DNA of 64,000 nt from Cyclobacteriaceae bacterium (GTDB taxonomy: Bacteria; Bacteroidota; Bacteroidia; Cytophagales; Cyclobacteriaceae), in the NCBI GenBank assembly GCA_020436165.1, contig JAGQYI010000019.1, positions 21,394-85,393 of the forward strand, in the 5' to 3' direction. Position numbers and translations under genes: made by a program. Under the pieces are notes generated by a model, which had not been told where the DNA came from, ran no database searches, and worked only from the letters and a program-made list of their open reading frames with translations. This document shows, piece by piece, positions 20,253-28,559 of this stretch (its first letter is position 1; each line of letters opens with the position of its first letter).

Positions 20253-20308
20253 CGCCTTATTATTTGACATGGAGTGTTATTTAGTCTATATTGCCTAAAA
20301 ACACTGTC

Positions 20309-20506
20309 ATGAAAATTAAACACTCTTTGATAATTATTGCTATTGGATGGGCAATGGTGTGGGTAGGTGCTTTCTTCAAAATAAACCATTCAGGTTACTC
20401 CGAATATTTTTTAACATCTGGTTTAAGCCTAAGCATAATTGGAGGAATGGCTTTTATATACAAATTGGTAAGCCATCCCAAAATAAAAGAATTTTTGAAC
20501 TCTTAA
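20309..20506 (+). CDS. Small two-helix membrane protein, GldL-N-terminus-like
   Basis: 65 residues from ATG 20309; a TTG six codons upstream would overlap the probable -7 box (20287-20294, with TTTG 20 bases before), so it is rejected as start. Two hydrophobic helices (about 7-23 and 35-53) and a basic tail. The opening KIKHS and the helix pattern resemble the first part of gliding protein GldL, but the rest of GldL is absent. Its stop overlaps that of the convergent ferritin gene in a shared TTAA. Function unknown. Confidence 0.6.
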   Translation: MKIKHSLIIIAIGWAMVWVGAFFKINHSGYSEYFLTSGLSLSIIGGMAFIYKLVSHPKIKEFLNS

Positions 20507-21054
20507 GCTTGCTCGGCTCCACCATCCTGAACAAAGCTTTCCAGTTTGCCCAATTCCTGATCAATGGTCCAGAGCCCTACGCCATCTTCACCAATTATAT
20601 CGAACAATTCTAATGCCCTTCGCGCAAGGGTTTCTTCCTCGCGCTGCTCGGTTACATACCATTGCAAAAACTGGAAAGTGGCAAAATCCTTAATTGTAAA
20701 GCAATGATCCACAATGTTGTTAATGGACTCGGTTACTCGTATTTCGTGCTCCAGGACCTGCTCGAAAACATCTCTGAGACTTTTATACTCATGCCTGATA
20801 TCCTTAATTGCAGGTTGCAGGGCATGCCCCCCCGCATCGTTTATATAACGGAAAAGCTTTAGCATGTGCATTCTTTCTTCGTCTGAGTGACGATACAAGA
20901 ATTCAGCAGCATTGGCATAACCCGATTTTTCGCACCATGATGCCATGGAAAGATAAGCAGAAGAGGAGGAGGCTTCTTTACCTACCTGATTATTTAATAA
21001 TTTCTCAGTTTCTGTTGTCAGCGATCGTTTGGGTGTTACTATTTGCTTTTCCAT
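20503..21054 (-). CDS. Non-haem ferritin (FtnA type)
   Basis: 183 residues of four-helix ferritin. The diiron site is recognisable: E residues in KEASSSSAYLSMASWCEKSG and the ExxH of HSDEERMHMLKLF, with later glutamates in QREEETLARRALEL. It stores iron as a ferric mineral in a 24-mer after oxidising Fe(II). A -7 box TACATTTG lies at 21073-21080 on the minus strand. Its end overlaps the small membrane gene by four bases. Confidence 0.94.
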   Translation of the reverse strand: MEKQIVTPKRSLTTETEKLLNNQVGKEASSSSAYLSMASWCEKSGYANAAEFLYRHSDEERMHMLKLFRYINDAGGHALQPAIKDIRHEYKSLRDVFEQVLEHEIRVTESINNIVDHCFTIKDFATFQFLQWYVTEQREEETLARRALELFDIIGEDGVGLWTIDQELGKLESFVQDGGAEQA

Positions 21055-21072
21055 ATCTAAAAATTATTTGTG

Positions 21073-21080
21073 CAAATGTA
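21073..21080 (-). promoter_or_regulatory. -7 box of the ferritin gene
   Basis: Minus-strand TACATTTG matches TAnnTTTG, with TTC (not TTG) 20 bases farther upstream. It lies about 18 bases before the ATG. Confidence 0.5.
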
Positions 21081-21123
21081 AATAAATTTTACTGCTAGTT
21101 CGAAGTTCTTACAGGATGTTAGA

Positions 21124-22035
21124 TCACCAGTCAGGTTTGCCATTATCTTTCTTCTTGGTGGCTTTGCGTTTGTTCTGCTGTATGTATTGAACCTCGTTAT
21201 TTTTCATCGCCTCCAGGATCATTTTAGCCTTTTCTTCACTAATATTCATTTCCTTTAGCTTGTCAGATGGGCTTGGGGCAGGCTGCTCTTTTTTGTCTTT
21301 CTCAGACTCCTCTCCATCCTTCTGTTGTTGCTCCTGCTCCTCTTTTTTCTCGTCCTTTTTATTATCCTTTTGCCCCTCTTCCTTTTCCTGGTCTTTTTGC
21401 TCTTGATCCTTCTGCTCCTGATCCTTTTGTTGCTGTTCCTGATCTTGCTGATCCTTTTTGTCTTTCTGCTCTTGGTTCTGTTGGTCCTTATTCTGTTGAT
21501 CTTTGTTTTGATCGTCCTTGTTTTGCTGGTCTTTGTTCTGATCCTGCTTATCCTGATTTTGCTGATCTTTATTCTGCTGCTGGTCCTGCTTTTGTTGGTC
21601 TTTTTGCTGCTGTATAAGTTTTTTCAAAAGCTCGTAATTGTATCGGGCATCCTGATTGGCCGGGTTTTTTCTTAGGGCATTTTTATAGTGCTCAAGAGCA
21701 GGTTCGTATTGTTTTTTATCGAAAAAAACCTGACCCAATTGTTGCTCTGCCACGGAGGCTATGTGTGCATCGGCCGATTGTGCCAATTGCTGGTAATTGT
21801 TAACCGCATTGGTTGTATCCTTAAGCTGATATTGCGTGTGAGCGAAATCGAGAAGCACTTCATTTTCTTTAACACCTAACGTATCAATTAAATACTGGTA
21901 GGTATCGTGAGCGAGTTGGTAATTGCCTTCCAAATAAGCTTCCTTAGCCTCTTTCTTTGCCTTGTTTACCTTGGCAATCTTATCGAGGTCTGTAAACGGA
22001 TTTACAATCAAAAGAATTAAGATAAGGTATTTCAT
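21124..22035 (-). CDS. TPR protein with long Q/K/D/E low-complexity tail (BatC-like)
   Basis: 303 residues. A hydrophobic start (signal peptide or anchor, residues 1-14) is followed by tetratricopeptide repeats (about 28-135, including a clear YEPALEHYKNALRKNPAN helix pair). Residues ~140-255 are almost only Q, K, D, E and N. A conserved-looking tail MNISEEKAKMILEAMKNNE follows. This layout fits BatC of the Bacteroides aerotolerance (Bat) loci. It overlaps the BatB-like gene by four bases. Bat proteins are periplasmic or membrane factors linked to oxidative stress; their mechanism is unproven. Confidence 0.8.
   Translation of the reverse strand: MKYLILILLIVNPFTDLDKIAKVNKAKKEAKEAYLEGNYQLAHDTYQYLIDTLGVKENEVLLDFAHTQYQLKDTTNAVNNYQQLAQSADAHIASVAEQQLGQVFFDKKQYEPALEHYKNALRKNPANQDARYNYELLKKLIQQQKDQQKQDQQQNKDQQNQDKQDQNKDQQNKDDQNKDQQNKDQQNQEQKDKKDQQDQEQQQKDQEQKDQEQKDQEKEEGQKDNKKDEKKEEQEQQQKDGEESEKDKKEQPAPSPSDKLKEMNISEEKAKMILEAMKNNEVQYIQQNKRKATKKKDNGKPDW
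21300..21620. repeat. Low-complexity DNA of the BatC-like tail
   Basis: Imperfect short repeats of CTTxTT/CTG/GATC-type triplets encode runs of Q, K, D and E on the minus strand. The lack of stops in other frames creates long leucine-rich shadow frames on the plus strand. The unit is roughly 9-18 bases and irregular. Confidence 0.7.
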
Positions 22036-23000
22036 ATTCTGATTGTTTTTACGCTTGTTAATACATCAAGTACAATGAGTATAAACGCTGCCAGCAAAAA
22101 ATAGGTGTATTTATTGGCTGAAACGTCAACAACACGCGCATCGCGCAGCTGACCTTCCACCTGGTTTATTGTATTTATAAGCCTTTCTGTGTCGTTCACA
22201 TGATCGTTTATTTCGAAGTATTTACCGCCAGTTTTAGCGGCCAGTCGTTTCAACGATTTACTATCCAGCTTGGTTATAACATCATTTCCCTCACGATCTT
22301 TCATATAACCATTGGCAGTTTCAATTTTGCTCCCTTTAGCAGTGCCTACACCAAGAGTAAAAAGCTTAATGCCTCGCTCTTTAATTTTTTCTAGCGCATT
22401 GTCGGTATCCTCGCCAAAGTCTTCGCCATCACTTATCAGCAATATAATCTTGGCTTTCGTATCCACAGAGCTTTCGTCTTTGGTTTCCAGCTTATCCAAT
22501 GCCATAGCAAGCGCAGGGCCAAAATCTGTGCCTGCATTTGGCACCAGCCCTGTATGAAGTGTTTCGATAAATAAATTAAGCGCAGCCTGATCGTAGGTAA
22601 GAGGGCATTGCATAAAAGCCTCCGATGAGAAAATAATAAGCCCAATTCGGTCTGAACTGAACTCATCAACGATCTTATTAAGCTCGAATTTAACCTTGGT
22701 GAGTCGGGTAGGAGGTACATCGTTGGCGTTCATTGAGCGCGAAAGATCAATGGCAATCATAATATCTTTACCAATAGACTTAACTTCCCTTTTTGAACTA
22801 CCAAAGCTGGGTCCCATCAGAGCCACAATCAGAAGGGCAAAATAAATGCTTCGTAAAGCTATCTTTCCGAAAACTCCATAAACCGGAGTTTTAAGTTTTT
22901 TTCCAATTCTTACAACCCTTACAATAAAGAAAAGATAGGCTAGCAAGAAAAGCCCGATAACAATCAATTCATATATTCCAAAAGGTCTGTACCAACTCAT
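22032..23000 (-). CDS. von Willebrand factor A domain membrane protein (BatB-like)
   Basis: 322 residues from ATG 23000 (a GTG two codons earlier is possible). Two N-terminal helices (about 12-30 and 50-64), a vWA domain with MIDAS motif D-L-S-R-S near 85-89, a threonine in NAGTDFGPAL and SDGEDFGED, then a C-terminal helix near 300-318. This is the topology of BatA/BatB, and the BatC-like gene follows directly. In known Bat loci batA, batB, batC, batD and batE cluster; here only this pair is present and the upstream neighbour is on the other strand. A -7 box lies at 23024-23031. Confidence 0.85.
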   Translation of the reverse strand: MSWYRPFGIYELIVIGLFLLAYLFFIVRVVRIGKKLKTPVYGVFGKIALRSIYFALLIVALMGPSFGSSKREVKSIGKDIMIAIDLSRSMNANDVPPTRLTKVKFELNKIVDEFSSDRIGLIIFSSEAFMQCPLTYDQAALNLFIETLHTGLVPNAGTDFGPALAMALDKLETKDESSVDTKAKIILLISDGEDFGEDTDNALEKIKERGIKLFTLGVGTAKGSKIETANGYMKDREGNDVITKLDSKSLKRLAAKTGGKYFEINDHVNDTERLINTINQVEGQLRDARVVDVSANKYTYFLLAAFILIVLDVLTSVKTIRI

Positions 23001-23023
23001 TTGCACTTTTTTTCGACAGGTGG

Positions 23024-23031
23024 CAAATATA
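23024..23031 (-). promoter_or_regulatory. -7 box of the Bat pair
   Basis: Minus-strand TATATTTG matches TAnnTTTG, 24 bases before the ATG at 23000. It shows that batB heads its own transcript. Confidence 0.5.
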
Positions 23032-23208
23032 TTGAATTAAAGCACTCGTTATTCATTTTTTTGTTGTCTGGCATATAGTTTATAAAAATGGTAAGGATTA
23101 TTCCTTATTAAACACTTCGTTTTCGATCAATCGTTGCACATTTGTACTTTAGACTTCACCTGGTTCAGGCAGCAATAAAGAATTATAACTTAGAATAAAG
23201 CGCTTGAT

Positions 23209-23517
23209 ATGTTAGATAAACTAAAGAAAAAGTGGGGCATTAAGAGCAATTTGCAAGCCATTCTCATTATGGTTGTGTTTTCACTGGCAGGTTCATCAAT
23301 AGTTTGGGTGCGCAGGTTGGTTTTTCCATTGATGGGAATACATGAAAGCACCCCTTTTTGGATTAAGTTTTTTGCCTGGCTGGCTGTTTTTTTTCCTACG
23401 TATCAAATTATGCTTTTGGTTTTTGGTTTCCTATTGGGGCAATTTCCTTTCTTTTGGGAGAAGGAGAAAAAAATGGTTCGGGCCATCGGACGCATTTTCG
23501 TAAAGAAAAGCAGTTGA
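23209..23517 (+). CDS. DUF6787-type small membrane protein
   Basis: 102 residues with two hydrophobic helices (about 18-36 and 50-77) and an aromatic tail (FPFFWEKEKKMVRAIGRIF). It matches my memory of the Bacteroidota family DUF6787, of unknown function. It is followed after one base by the NTF2-like gene, so the two form an operon. The 200 bases upstream (23007-23208) contain no gene. Confidence 0.7.
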   Translation: MLDKLKKKWGIKSNLQAILIMVVFSLAGSSIVWVRRLVFPLMGIHESTPFWIKFFAWLAVFFPTYQIMLLVFGFLLGQFPFFWEKEKKMVRAIGRIFVKKSS

Positions 23518-23518
23518 G

Positions 23519-23878
23519 ATGAAGCCTAAAGAATTACTGGTTAAATGGGTTGAGGTTTTTAACGAGGGTAATGCAAATGCCTTAGCTGACCTCTACCAAG
23601 AAGATGCTATAAACCATCAGGTAGCCAATGAGCCGATAATAGGAAAGGATGCCATTCGCAAAATGTTTGAAGAGGAGTTTGCAACAGCGGATATGGTATG
23701 CCTGATTGACAATATTTTTGAAGACGGAGAGTGGGGAATCCTGGAGTGGAAAGACCCATTGGGTTTAAGAGGTTGTGGTTTCTTTCACATTATTGATGGG
23801 AAAATCAGGTTTCAAAGAGGATACTGGGATAAGCTAAGTTTTTTGAGACAGCATAATTTGCCGTTGCCCAAAGAGTAA
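23519..23878 (+). CDS. NTF2/SnoaL-like fold protein
   Basis: 119 residues that look like a complete SnoaL-like cone fold: KELLVKWVEVFNEGNANAL, the DAINHQ segment, GKDAIRKMFEEEF, and the terminal strands with FFHIIDGKI. The family includes isomerases, hydrolases and binding proteins, so no reaction can be named. The ATG is one base past the stop of the DUF6787 gene. Confidence 0.8.
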   Translation: MKPKELLVKWVEVFNEGNANALADLYQEDAINHQVANEPIIGKDAIRKMFEEEFATADMVCLIDNIFEDGEWGILEWKDPLGLRGCGFFHIIDGKIRFQRGYWDKLSFLRQHNLPLPKE

Positions 23879-23895
23879 CACTTATGTAAGTATTA

Positions 23896-24600
23896 TTAAT
23901 CAGAGTTTAATTGAGCATTGAATATATAACTTATGCCTATTTCTGCTCTTATTCCAGACCAGTCGGCAGCAACTGCCATGTATGTATCATTTTTGAATTC
24001 GCTAATAAATAATTTTTGCTGATAACCGATGGCAAAATTCACGAACACGTTTTCAATTAATTTTTGATCAAGTTCTAAATAAGGCCATATGGACATTCCA
24101 AATGCACTTAATTTTTGTTTTTCAGTTTCTTGGTAGTCCGGTAGAACTATCAGCTCACTGCTAAAATCATAAATACTGTAATCTGCATTTAATGAAATTC
24201 CGAAATATATACTGAGTACTTCTTGTTTATGAACAATAGCTTCTATTGTTCCTCCAAGGCTATTCAAAATCAAATTTTGGTCGAATAGAAAACTACCGGA
24301 ATAATCTTGATATGATATTCTTCCGCCAGTGGATGTTAAAAATTCAGTAACTCCAATATTTAGTGTATTATTTATCTGAAAGAGTAGTTTACCCTTTATA
24401 CCCCAGTATGGAGGAAAATCATCTACTATTTTTGCTTCAAATGGTAAATAGTTTAGCCTATTTTGCTGGCTTTTTCTTATATCATTTAAGTAGAACGAAG
24501 AGTAAAGTGCCGATATCTGAACCTTTGTTTGGGAGCAGGCATTCCCAATGGGAAAGACAATGATTCCAACGACAAAAATAAATCCAAAGATTGTTTTCAT
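23896..24600 (-). CDS. Secreted protein with outer-membrane beta-barrel character, unknown
   Basis: 234 residues with a signal peptide (about 1-23, ending near GNACSQ). The rest alternates polar and hydrophobic residues in many aromatic strands and ends with ISYIFNAQL-type sequence, as small outer-membrane barrels do. I recognise no family. It is divergent from the lipoprotein at 24682, 81 bases away, and both are AT-richer than neighbours. Function unknown. Confidence 0.65.
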   Translation of the reverse strand: MKTIFGFIFVVGIIVFPIGNACSQTKVQISALYSSFYLNDIRKSQQNRLNYLPFEAKIVDDFPPYWGIKGKLLFQINNTLNIGVTEFLTSTGGRISYQDYSGSFLFDQNLILNSLGGTIEAIVHKQEVLSIYFGISLNADYSIYDFSSELIVLPDYQETEKQKLSAFGMSIWPYLELDQKLIENVFVNFAIGYQQKLFISEFKNDTYMAVAADWSGIRAEIGISYIFNAQLNSD

Positions 24601-24681
24601 TCGATAGTATTTACTTTTTATTTTTTGAATAAATTTATTGCCTATAATATTACAAAAAGTATTTTATCAATAATTTTTTAA

Positions 24682-26547
24682 GTGATTACTATACAAATAT
24701 TAACAACTAGAAAGCTCTTACTCAAAATAGGGGTGTTTCTTTTGATTTTATTTCAATCATGTTACAAGTTATCAGACGTTTATGTCAATGATTTTGACCC
24801 TATTTATAATACGTTTGAACCAGTCGAATTTTTTGATGAGCAAGATACAATTTATATAACTGAAAGTGTTGAATTGACTTTTAATCTCGACAGTGTCAGC
24901 GAATTTTATGGTTATGAAATACTTCTTGATAATGAGATTATTCAATCTGAAGACAGGAAGAACTTTAGGCTTTACTTTAGATCGAGGGACTATAGTGACG
25001 GGTTTCATACGCTTACTCTAAATGTTTACAAGGCTTCCGGAACGGGTAGTTTGGCTGAAAAGCTAGGGTTTGAAGCTCTAATGCTTTCAGTTTCTAAAGT
25101 TTTGTTTTTAGGGAATAATTACGAAGTGCCTAAGCCAGTAGTAACAGGATTTGATGTAATAGATGGTGAACTATATATGAATATTGAGCCATATCCAGGT
25201 TATGGATTCACTAATTTGCAAGTTTCATTTGAGCTAATTGATATTGAGGAAATTGTAATTACAGACCCCAATCAAACCGTGATACCAATTCCTGACTATG
25301 CTGGTCAACGAATTTATATAGGTCTCACATATACTGCTTTGGGTAATAGATATGGATATATAGGGTTTGGCTATACCTATGATGCAAATTATAATCTTGA
25401 AATAGTTGGAGGCAAGGTTATTTTAAGTTGGGAAAATTTGCCATTTAATAGTTGCGGAGGGGTTAATGTAGAGGTGGACGACACATATGATACCCAAGCT
25501 ATTACTTTTACAGCTTTAAAAGATGATGGGAAATTAGAATTTCAACTTAATGATGACTTTCCCTTTAGATATGAGTTAAAAACTTTTATTCTGGATAAGG
25601 AAGGGAATAGCTATAATTTAAGGGATGTAGGAGGATTTGCAAGAAGTAGAGTGATTGAGAGCGGCATTATGTTTCAACCGTTTCAGATAATTGATGCTGA
25701 CCACTTAATAATCTATAGAACCACTGGGTCTGCTTTTGTTACGACAGGTTTTTTTAATGCAGATCTATGTGAAATTGTTGATAGGGCTAATGAGGGAGAG
25801 GATAGTTTACATGTGATAAAAACTGTTAATTCTGTAATTTTCTCTGAAAGTTATGGGAATCTTTACCAGGTTACTGGTGTACATACAGTTAATAAGTTAG
25901 ACTCTAAGTCATTGGATGTTGTTGAAACAATTGATTTAGGAGATTTTATTAATGATATTACATCTATTGAGATGCTTTATCCAGCAGATAACAATTTGTT
26001 GGGAATTCATTACAATTCTAGATTTATAGCCGTATTTGACTGGCAAAACAAGGTTGTTTTAAATACCATAATAGAAGATTGCAATTACACTAAGGACTAC
26101 CTTTACACTCTCTCATTAAGTGCCTCAAATCTTATTGGATCAAGTTTCAGTCGTGGGTTGAGTCCTAGTTATATTGATATTACAAAAGAAAGTGAAAACG
26201 AAGCGAGATGTTTAAGAGCAATTACAAAACTTCTTAATTCTGATATTGAGATATATTTTGATGCCAATTTAGACAGTTACTTTACCCGTACTGAAAATTA
26301 TTTATCATTCACACAATATAATATTGAACCATTTGAGGTTGAGCCATATATAAGGGGTAACTTGATGTATTCTTATGGAGAAGATAGTGTCTTGAGAGTT
26401 TATGATTTGAATACACAGGAAATCATTAAAACATTTAATATAAGTAGACATGGAAGCAAAACTGCTCTGACAAATGATTTGCCATATTATGTAGATGACT
26501 TATTTGGTTTTAAATTAGGAGGGTTATTGTTTACAAAACAGTTTTGA
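24682..26547 (+). CDS. Large lipoprotein of unknown function
   Basis: 621 residues from a GTG start, the only suitable start before the export signal. A lipobox-like LLILFQSC places Cys27 as the lipid-bearing residue. After it comes an Ig-like section (about 55-125), a middle beta-rich part, and a C-terminal part (about 330-620) with repeated turns such as SKSLDVVETIDLGDF and SVLRVYDLNTQEII that suggest a beta-propeller. No catalytic motif seen. The base composition is clearly AT-richer than the flanking genes. It is divergent from the barrel-like gene and 12 bases upstream of the EamA gene. Confidence 0.65.
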   Translation: MITIQILTTRKLLLKIGVFLLILFQSCYKLSDVYVNDFDPIYNTFEPVEFFDEQDTIYITESVELTFNLDSVSEFYGYEILLDNEIIQSEDRKNFRLYFRSRDYSDGFHTLTLNVYKASGTGSLAEKLGFEALMLSVSKVLFLGNNYEVPKPVVTGFDVIDGELYMNIEPYPGYGFTNLQVSFELIDIEEIVITDPNQTVIPIPDYAGQRIYIGLTYTALGNRYGYIGFGYTYDANYNLEIVGGKVILSWENLPFNSCGGVNVEVDDTYDTQAITFTALKDDGKLEFQLNDDFPFRYELKTFILDKEGNSYNLRDVGGFARSRVIESGIMFQPFQIIDADHLIIYRTTGSAFVTTGFFNADLCEIVDRANEGEDSLHVIKTVNSVIFSESYGNLYQVTGVHTVNKLDSKSLDVVETIDLGDFINDITSIEMLYPADNNLLGIHYNSRFIAVFDWQNKVVLNTIIEDCNYTKDYLYTLSLSASNLIGSSFSRGLSPSYIDITKESENEARCLRAITKLLNSDIEIYFDANLDSYFTRTENYLSFTQYNIEPFEVEPYIRGNLMYSYGEDSVLRVYDLNTQEIIKTFNISRHGSKTALTNDLPYYVDDLFGFKLGGLLFTKQF

Positions 26548-26559
26548 TTTTTTTAAAAT

Positions 26560-27438
26560 ATGTCAAAGTATGGCAACTTTTTTCTCTTTCTTATCCCGGC
26601 AGTAATCTGGGGTTCTACATGGTTTGCTATAACCTTTCAGTTGGGTAGTGTTGATCCTCTGGTGTCCGTAAGTTACCGGTTTTTGCTTGGAGGAGTTATC
26701 TTATTACTGTATGCCAGGCTCAGGAAATTGCCACTAAAATTTACAGTAGAACAACATTTAAGGTCAGTGCAGCAGGGCTTCCTGTTGTTCGGGATCAACT
26801 ATTGGTTGGTTTATCTGGCGGAGCAAACCCTTGCCAGTGGGCTGGTAGCTGTTGCTTTTTCAACCCTTATATTCTTTAATATTGGTTTTGGCTCTATTTT
26901 TATGAAAGCCAGGATTACGGCTCCTGTAATTATAGGGGCGATTTTAGGCCTTTTGGGTACCGTTCTTATTTATAAAACCGAATTTAAAAACTTTAAGAAC
27001 TCTCCGGAGTATATATTGGCTCTGTTATTTGCGATAGGCTCCATCATATCGGCATCGTTGGGAAACATTACCTCGGCAATGAACCAGCGCAGAGCTATGC
27101 CGGTGGTACAAACTACTGCTTTTGGAATGCTTTACGGTTCTGTTATAATGGCTCTTATTGCGTTGGCTCTGGGTAAGCATTTTACCATCGAAACCTCAAC
27201 AGCCTATCTTCTTTCCCTGGCTTACTTGTCTGTATTTGGTTCTGTAATTGCATTTACTGCCTACCTCACGCTGATAGGTCGTATAGGTGCCGGAAAGGCT
27301 GCATATGCCATTGTTATAGTACCAGTTATTGCCATTTCTATTTCTGTGGTTTACGAAGGTTACCAGCTGGATGGGTTTGCCATTGCAGGTATTTTAATGC
27401 TTGTGGTTGGAAATATAATCGCAATGCTTAAAAAATAG
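26560..27438 (+). CDS. EamA-family (DMT superfamily) transporter
   Basis: 292 residues with ten predicted helices in two EamA repeats; the opening FLIPAVIWGSTWFAI and the SYRFLLGG segment are typical. Family members export amino acids, nucleobases or other metabolites. No specific substrate can be read from the sequence. It follows the lipoprotein gene by 12 bases but has normal base composition. Confidence 0.87.
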   Translation: MSKYGNFFLFLIPAVIWGSTWFAITFQLGSVDPLVSVSYRFLLGGVILLLYARLRKLPLKFTVEQHLRSVQQGFLLFGINYWLVYLAEQTLASGLVAVAFSTLIFFNIGFGSIFMKARITAPVIIGAILGLLGTVLIYKTEFKNFKNSPEYILALLFAIGSIISASLGNITSAMNQRRAMPVVQTTAFGMLYGSVIMALIALALGKHFTIETSTAYLLSLAYLSVFGSVIAFTAYLTLIGRIGAGKAAYAIVIVPVIAISISVVYEGYQLDGFAIAGILMLVVGNIIAMLKK

Positions 27439-27482
27439 GATCAGAGTACAATAATACCTACATCATTGTCGACAAATAAAGT

Positions 27483-28508
27483 ATGGAAAAGTCAAAGGTT
27501 TTGGTAACAGGGGCCACAGGATATATTGGTGGTTGGGTTGTTAAGTATCTTCTGGAAGAAGGATATACAGTGCATATTACGGTCAGAGATAAGTCGAAGA
27601 AGAAAAAATATGAACATCTGCTGAAACTTGCAGATCAATCCAAAGGAACACTTCAAGTATTTGAAGCTGACCTGCTGGATGGTAATTCATTTATTGAGCC
27701 CATGAAAGATTGCGAAGTGGTATTTCATATTGCTTCACCTTTCATTATCAACAACATTAAAGATCCGCAAACCCAATTGATTGACCCGGCTTTGGAAGGA
27801 ACCCGTAACGTCCTGAATGCAGTAAATACGACCGAATCTGTAAAACGAGTGGTTTTAACTTCGAGCACAGTTGCCATCTGCGGAGATAATGCTGACATGA
27901 AAGACCAGGGACTTAAAGCATTTACCGAACAACATTGGAATACCACAAGTAATTTAAAGCACCAGCCTTATGCATTTTCCAAAGTTTTGGCTGAAAAAGA
28001 AGCACAGAAAATTGCAGATGCACAAAGTCGCTGGTCACTTTCTGTTATAAATCCTGGCTTTGTTATGGGACCTTCATTGGCTGGTTCAACTTCTTCTGGA
28101 AGTTTTGAATTTATTCGGGATTATCTTTCAGGAAAGCTACTGACGGGTGTACCAATGCTTGTATTCAGTTATGTAGATGTAAGGGATGTAGCAAGAGCTC
28201 ACATTCTTGCTGCTGAAAAGAACTCTGATGGTCGGCATATTATAACAAACAAAAGCTTTTCAATGCTGGAGGTTTCTAAAATCTTAAAAGGGTCAGCAAA
28301 GAAAAAAGGACTTTTACCAAAGTTTCAGGCTCCCAAATTCATGTTGTATATAATTGGTCCCCTGTTTGGACTATCTTCAAAATTTGTAAGTCGTAATATT
28401 GGTTATTCCATCCAGTTCGATAATTCAAAGAGTAAGGAAAAATTAGGATTGGAATATCGATCCATTGAAACAGCCTTAAAGGAAATGGTAGAGCAAATGG
28501 AAAAATAA
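27483..28508 (+). CDS. Extended SDR aldehyde reductase/dihydroflavonol-reductase-like
   Basis: 341 residues. The NAD(P)-binding motif GATGYIG is at 10-16, LTSSTVA carries the catalytic Ser region near 125-131, and Y163-AFS-K167 is the catalytic YxxxK. The arginine after the second strand (TVRD) suggests NADPH. Relatives reduce aldehydes or ketones; annotation as dihydroflavonol reductase in bacteria is only by homology. It is followed by a bidirectional terminator hairpin. Confidence 0.87.
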   Translation: MEKSKVLVTGATGYIGGWVVKYLLEEGYTVHITVRDKSKKKKYEHLLKLADQSKGTLQVFEADLLDGNSFIEPMKDCEVVFHIASPFIINNIKDPQTQLIDPALEGTRNVLNAVNTTESVKRVVLTSSTVAICGDNADMKDQGLKAFTEQHWNTTSNLKHQPYAFSKVLAEKEAQKIADAQSRWSLSVINPGFVMGPSLAGSTSSGSFEFIRDYLSGKLLTGVPMLVFSYVDVRDVARAHILAAEKNSDGRHIITNKSFSMLEVSKILKGSAKKKGLLPKFQAPKFMLYIIGPLFGLSSKFVSRNIGYSIQFDNSKSKEKLGLEYRSIETALKEMVEQMEK

Positions 28509-28510
28509 AA

Positions 28511-28535
28511 TGGCTGCACCATGCAGATGCAGCCA
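28511..28535 (-). terminator. Terminator hairpin between SDR and protease genes
   Basis: TGGCTGCA (28511-28518) pairs with TGCAGCCA (28528-28535). On the minus strand the tail is TTTTATTTTT, so it terminates the protease transcript; on the plus strand it may serve the SDR gene weakly. Confidence 0.7.
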
Positions 28536-28559
28536 CTTAAACAAATCGGCTGTTTATAA

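Noticed and set aside
21267..21675. Two leucine/proline-rich frames of 116 residues on the plus strand
   Set aside because: Produced by the low-complexity BatC-like tail on the other strand.
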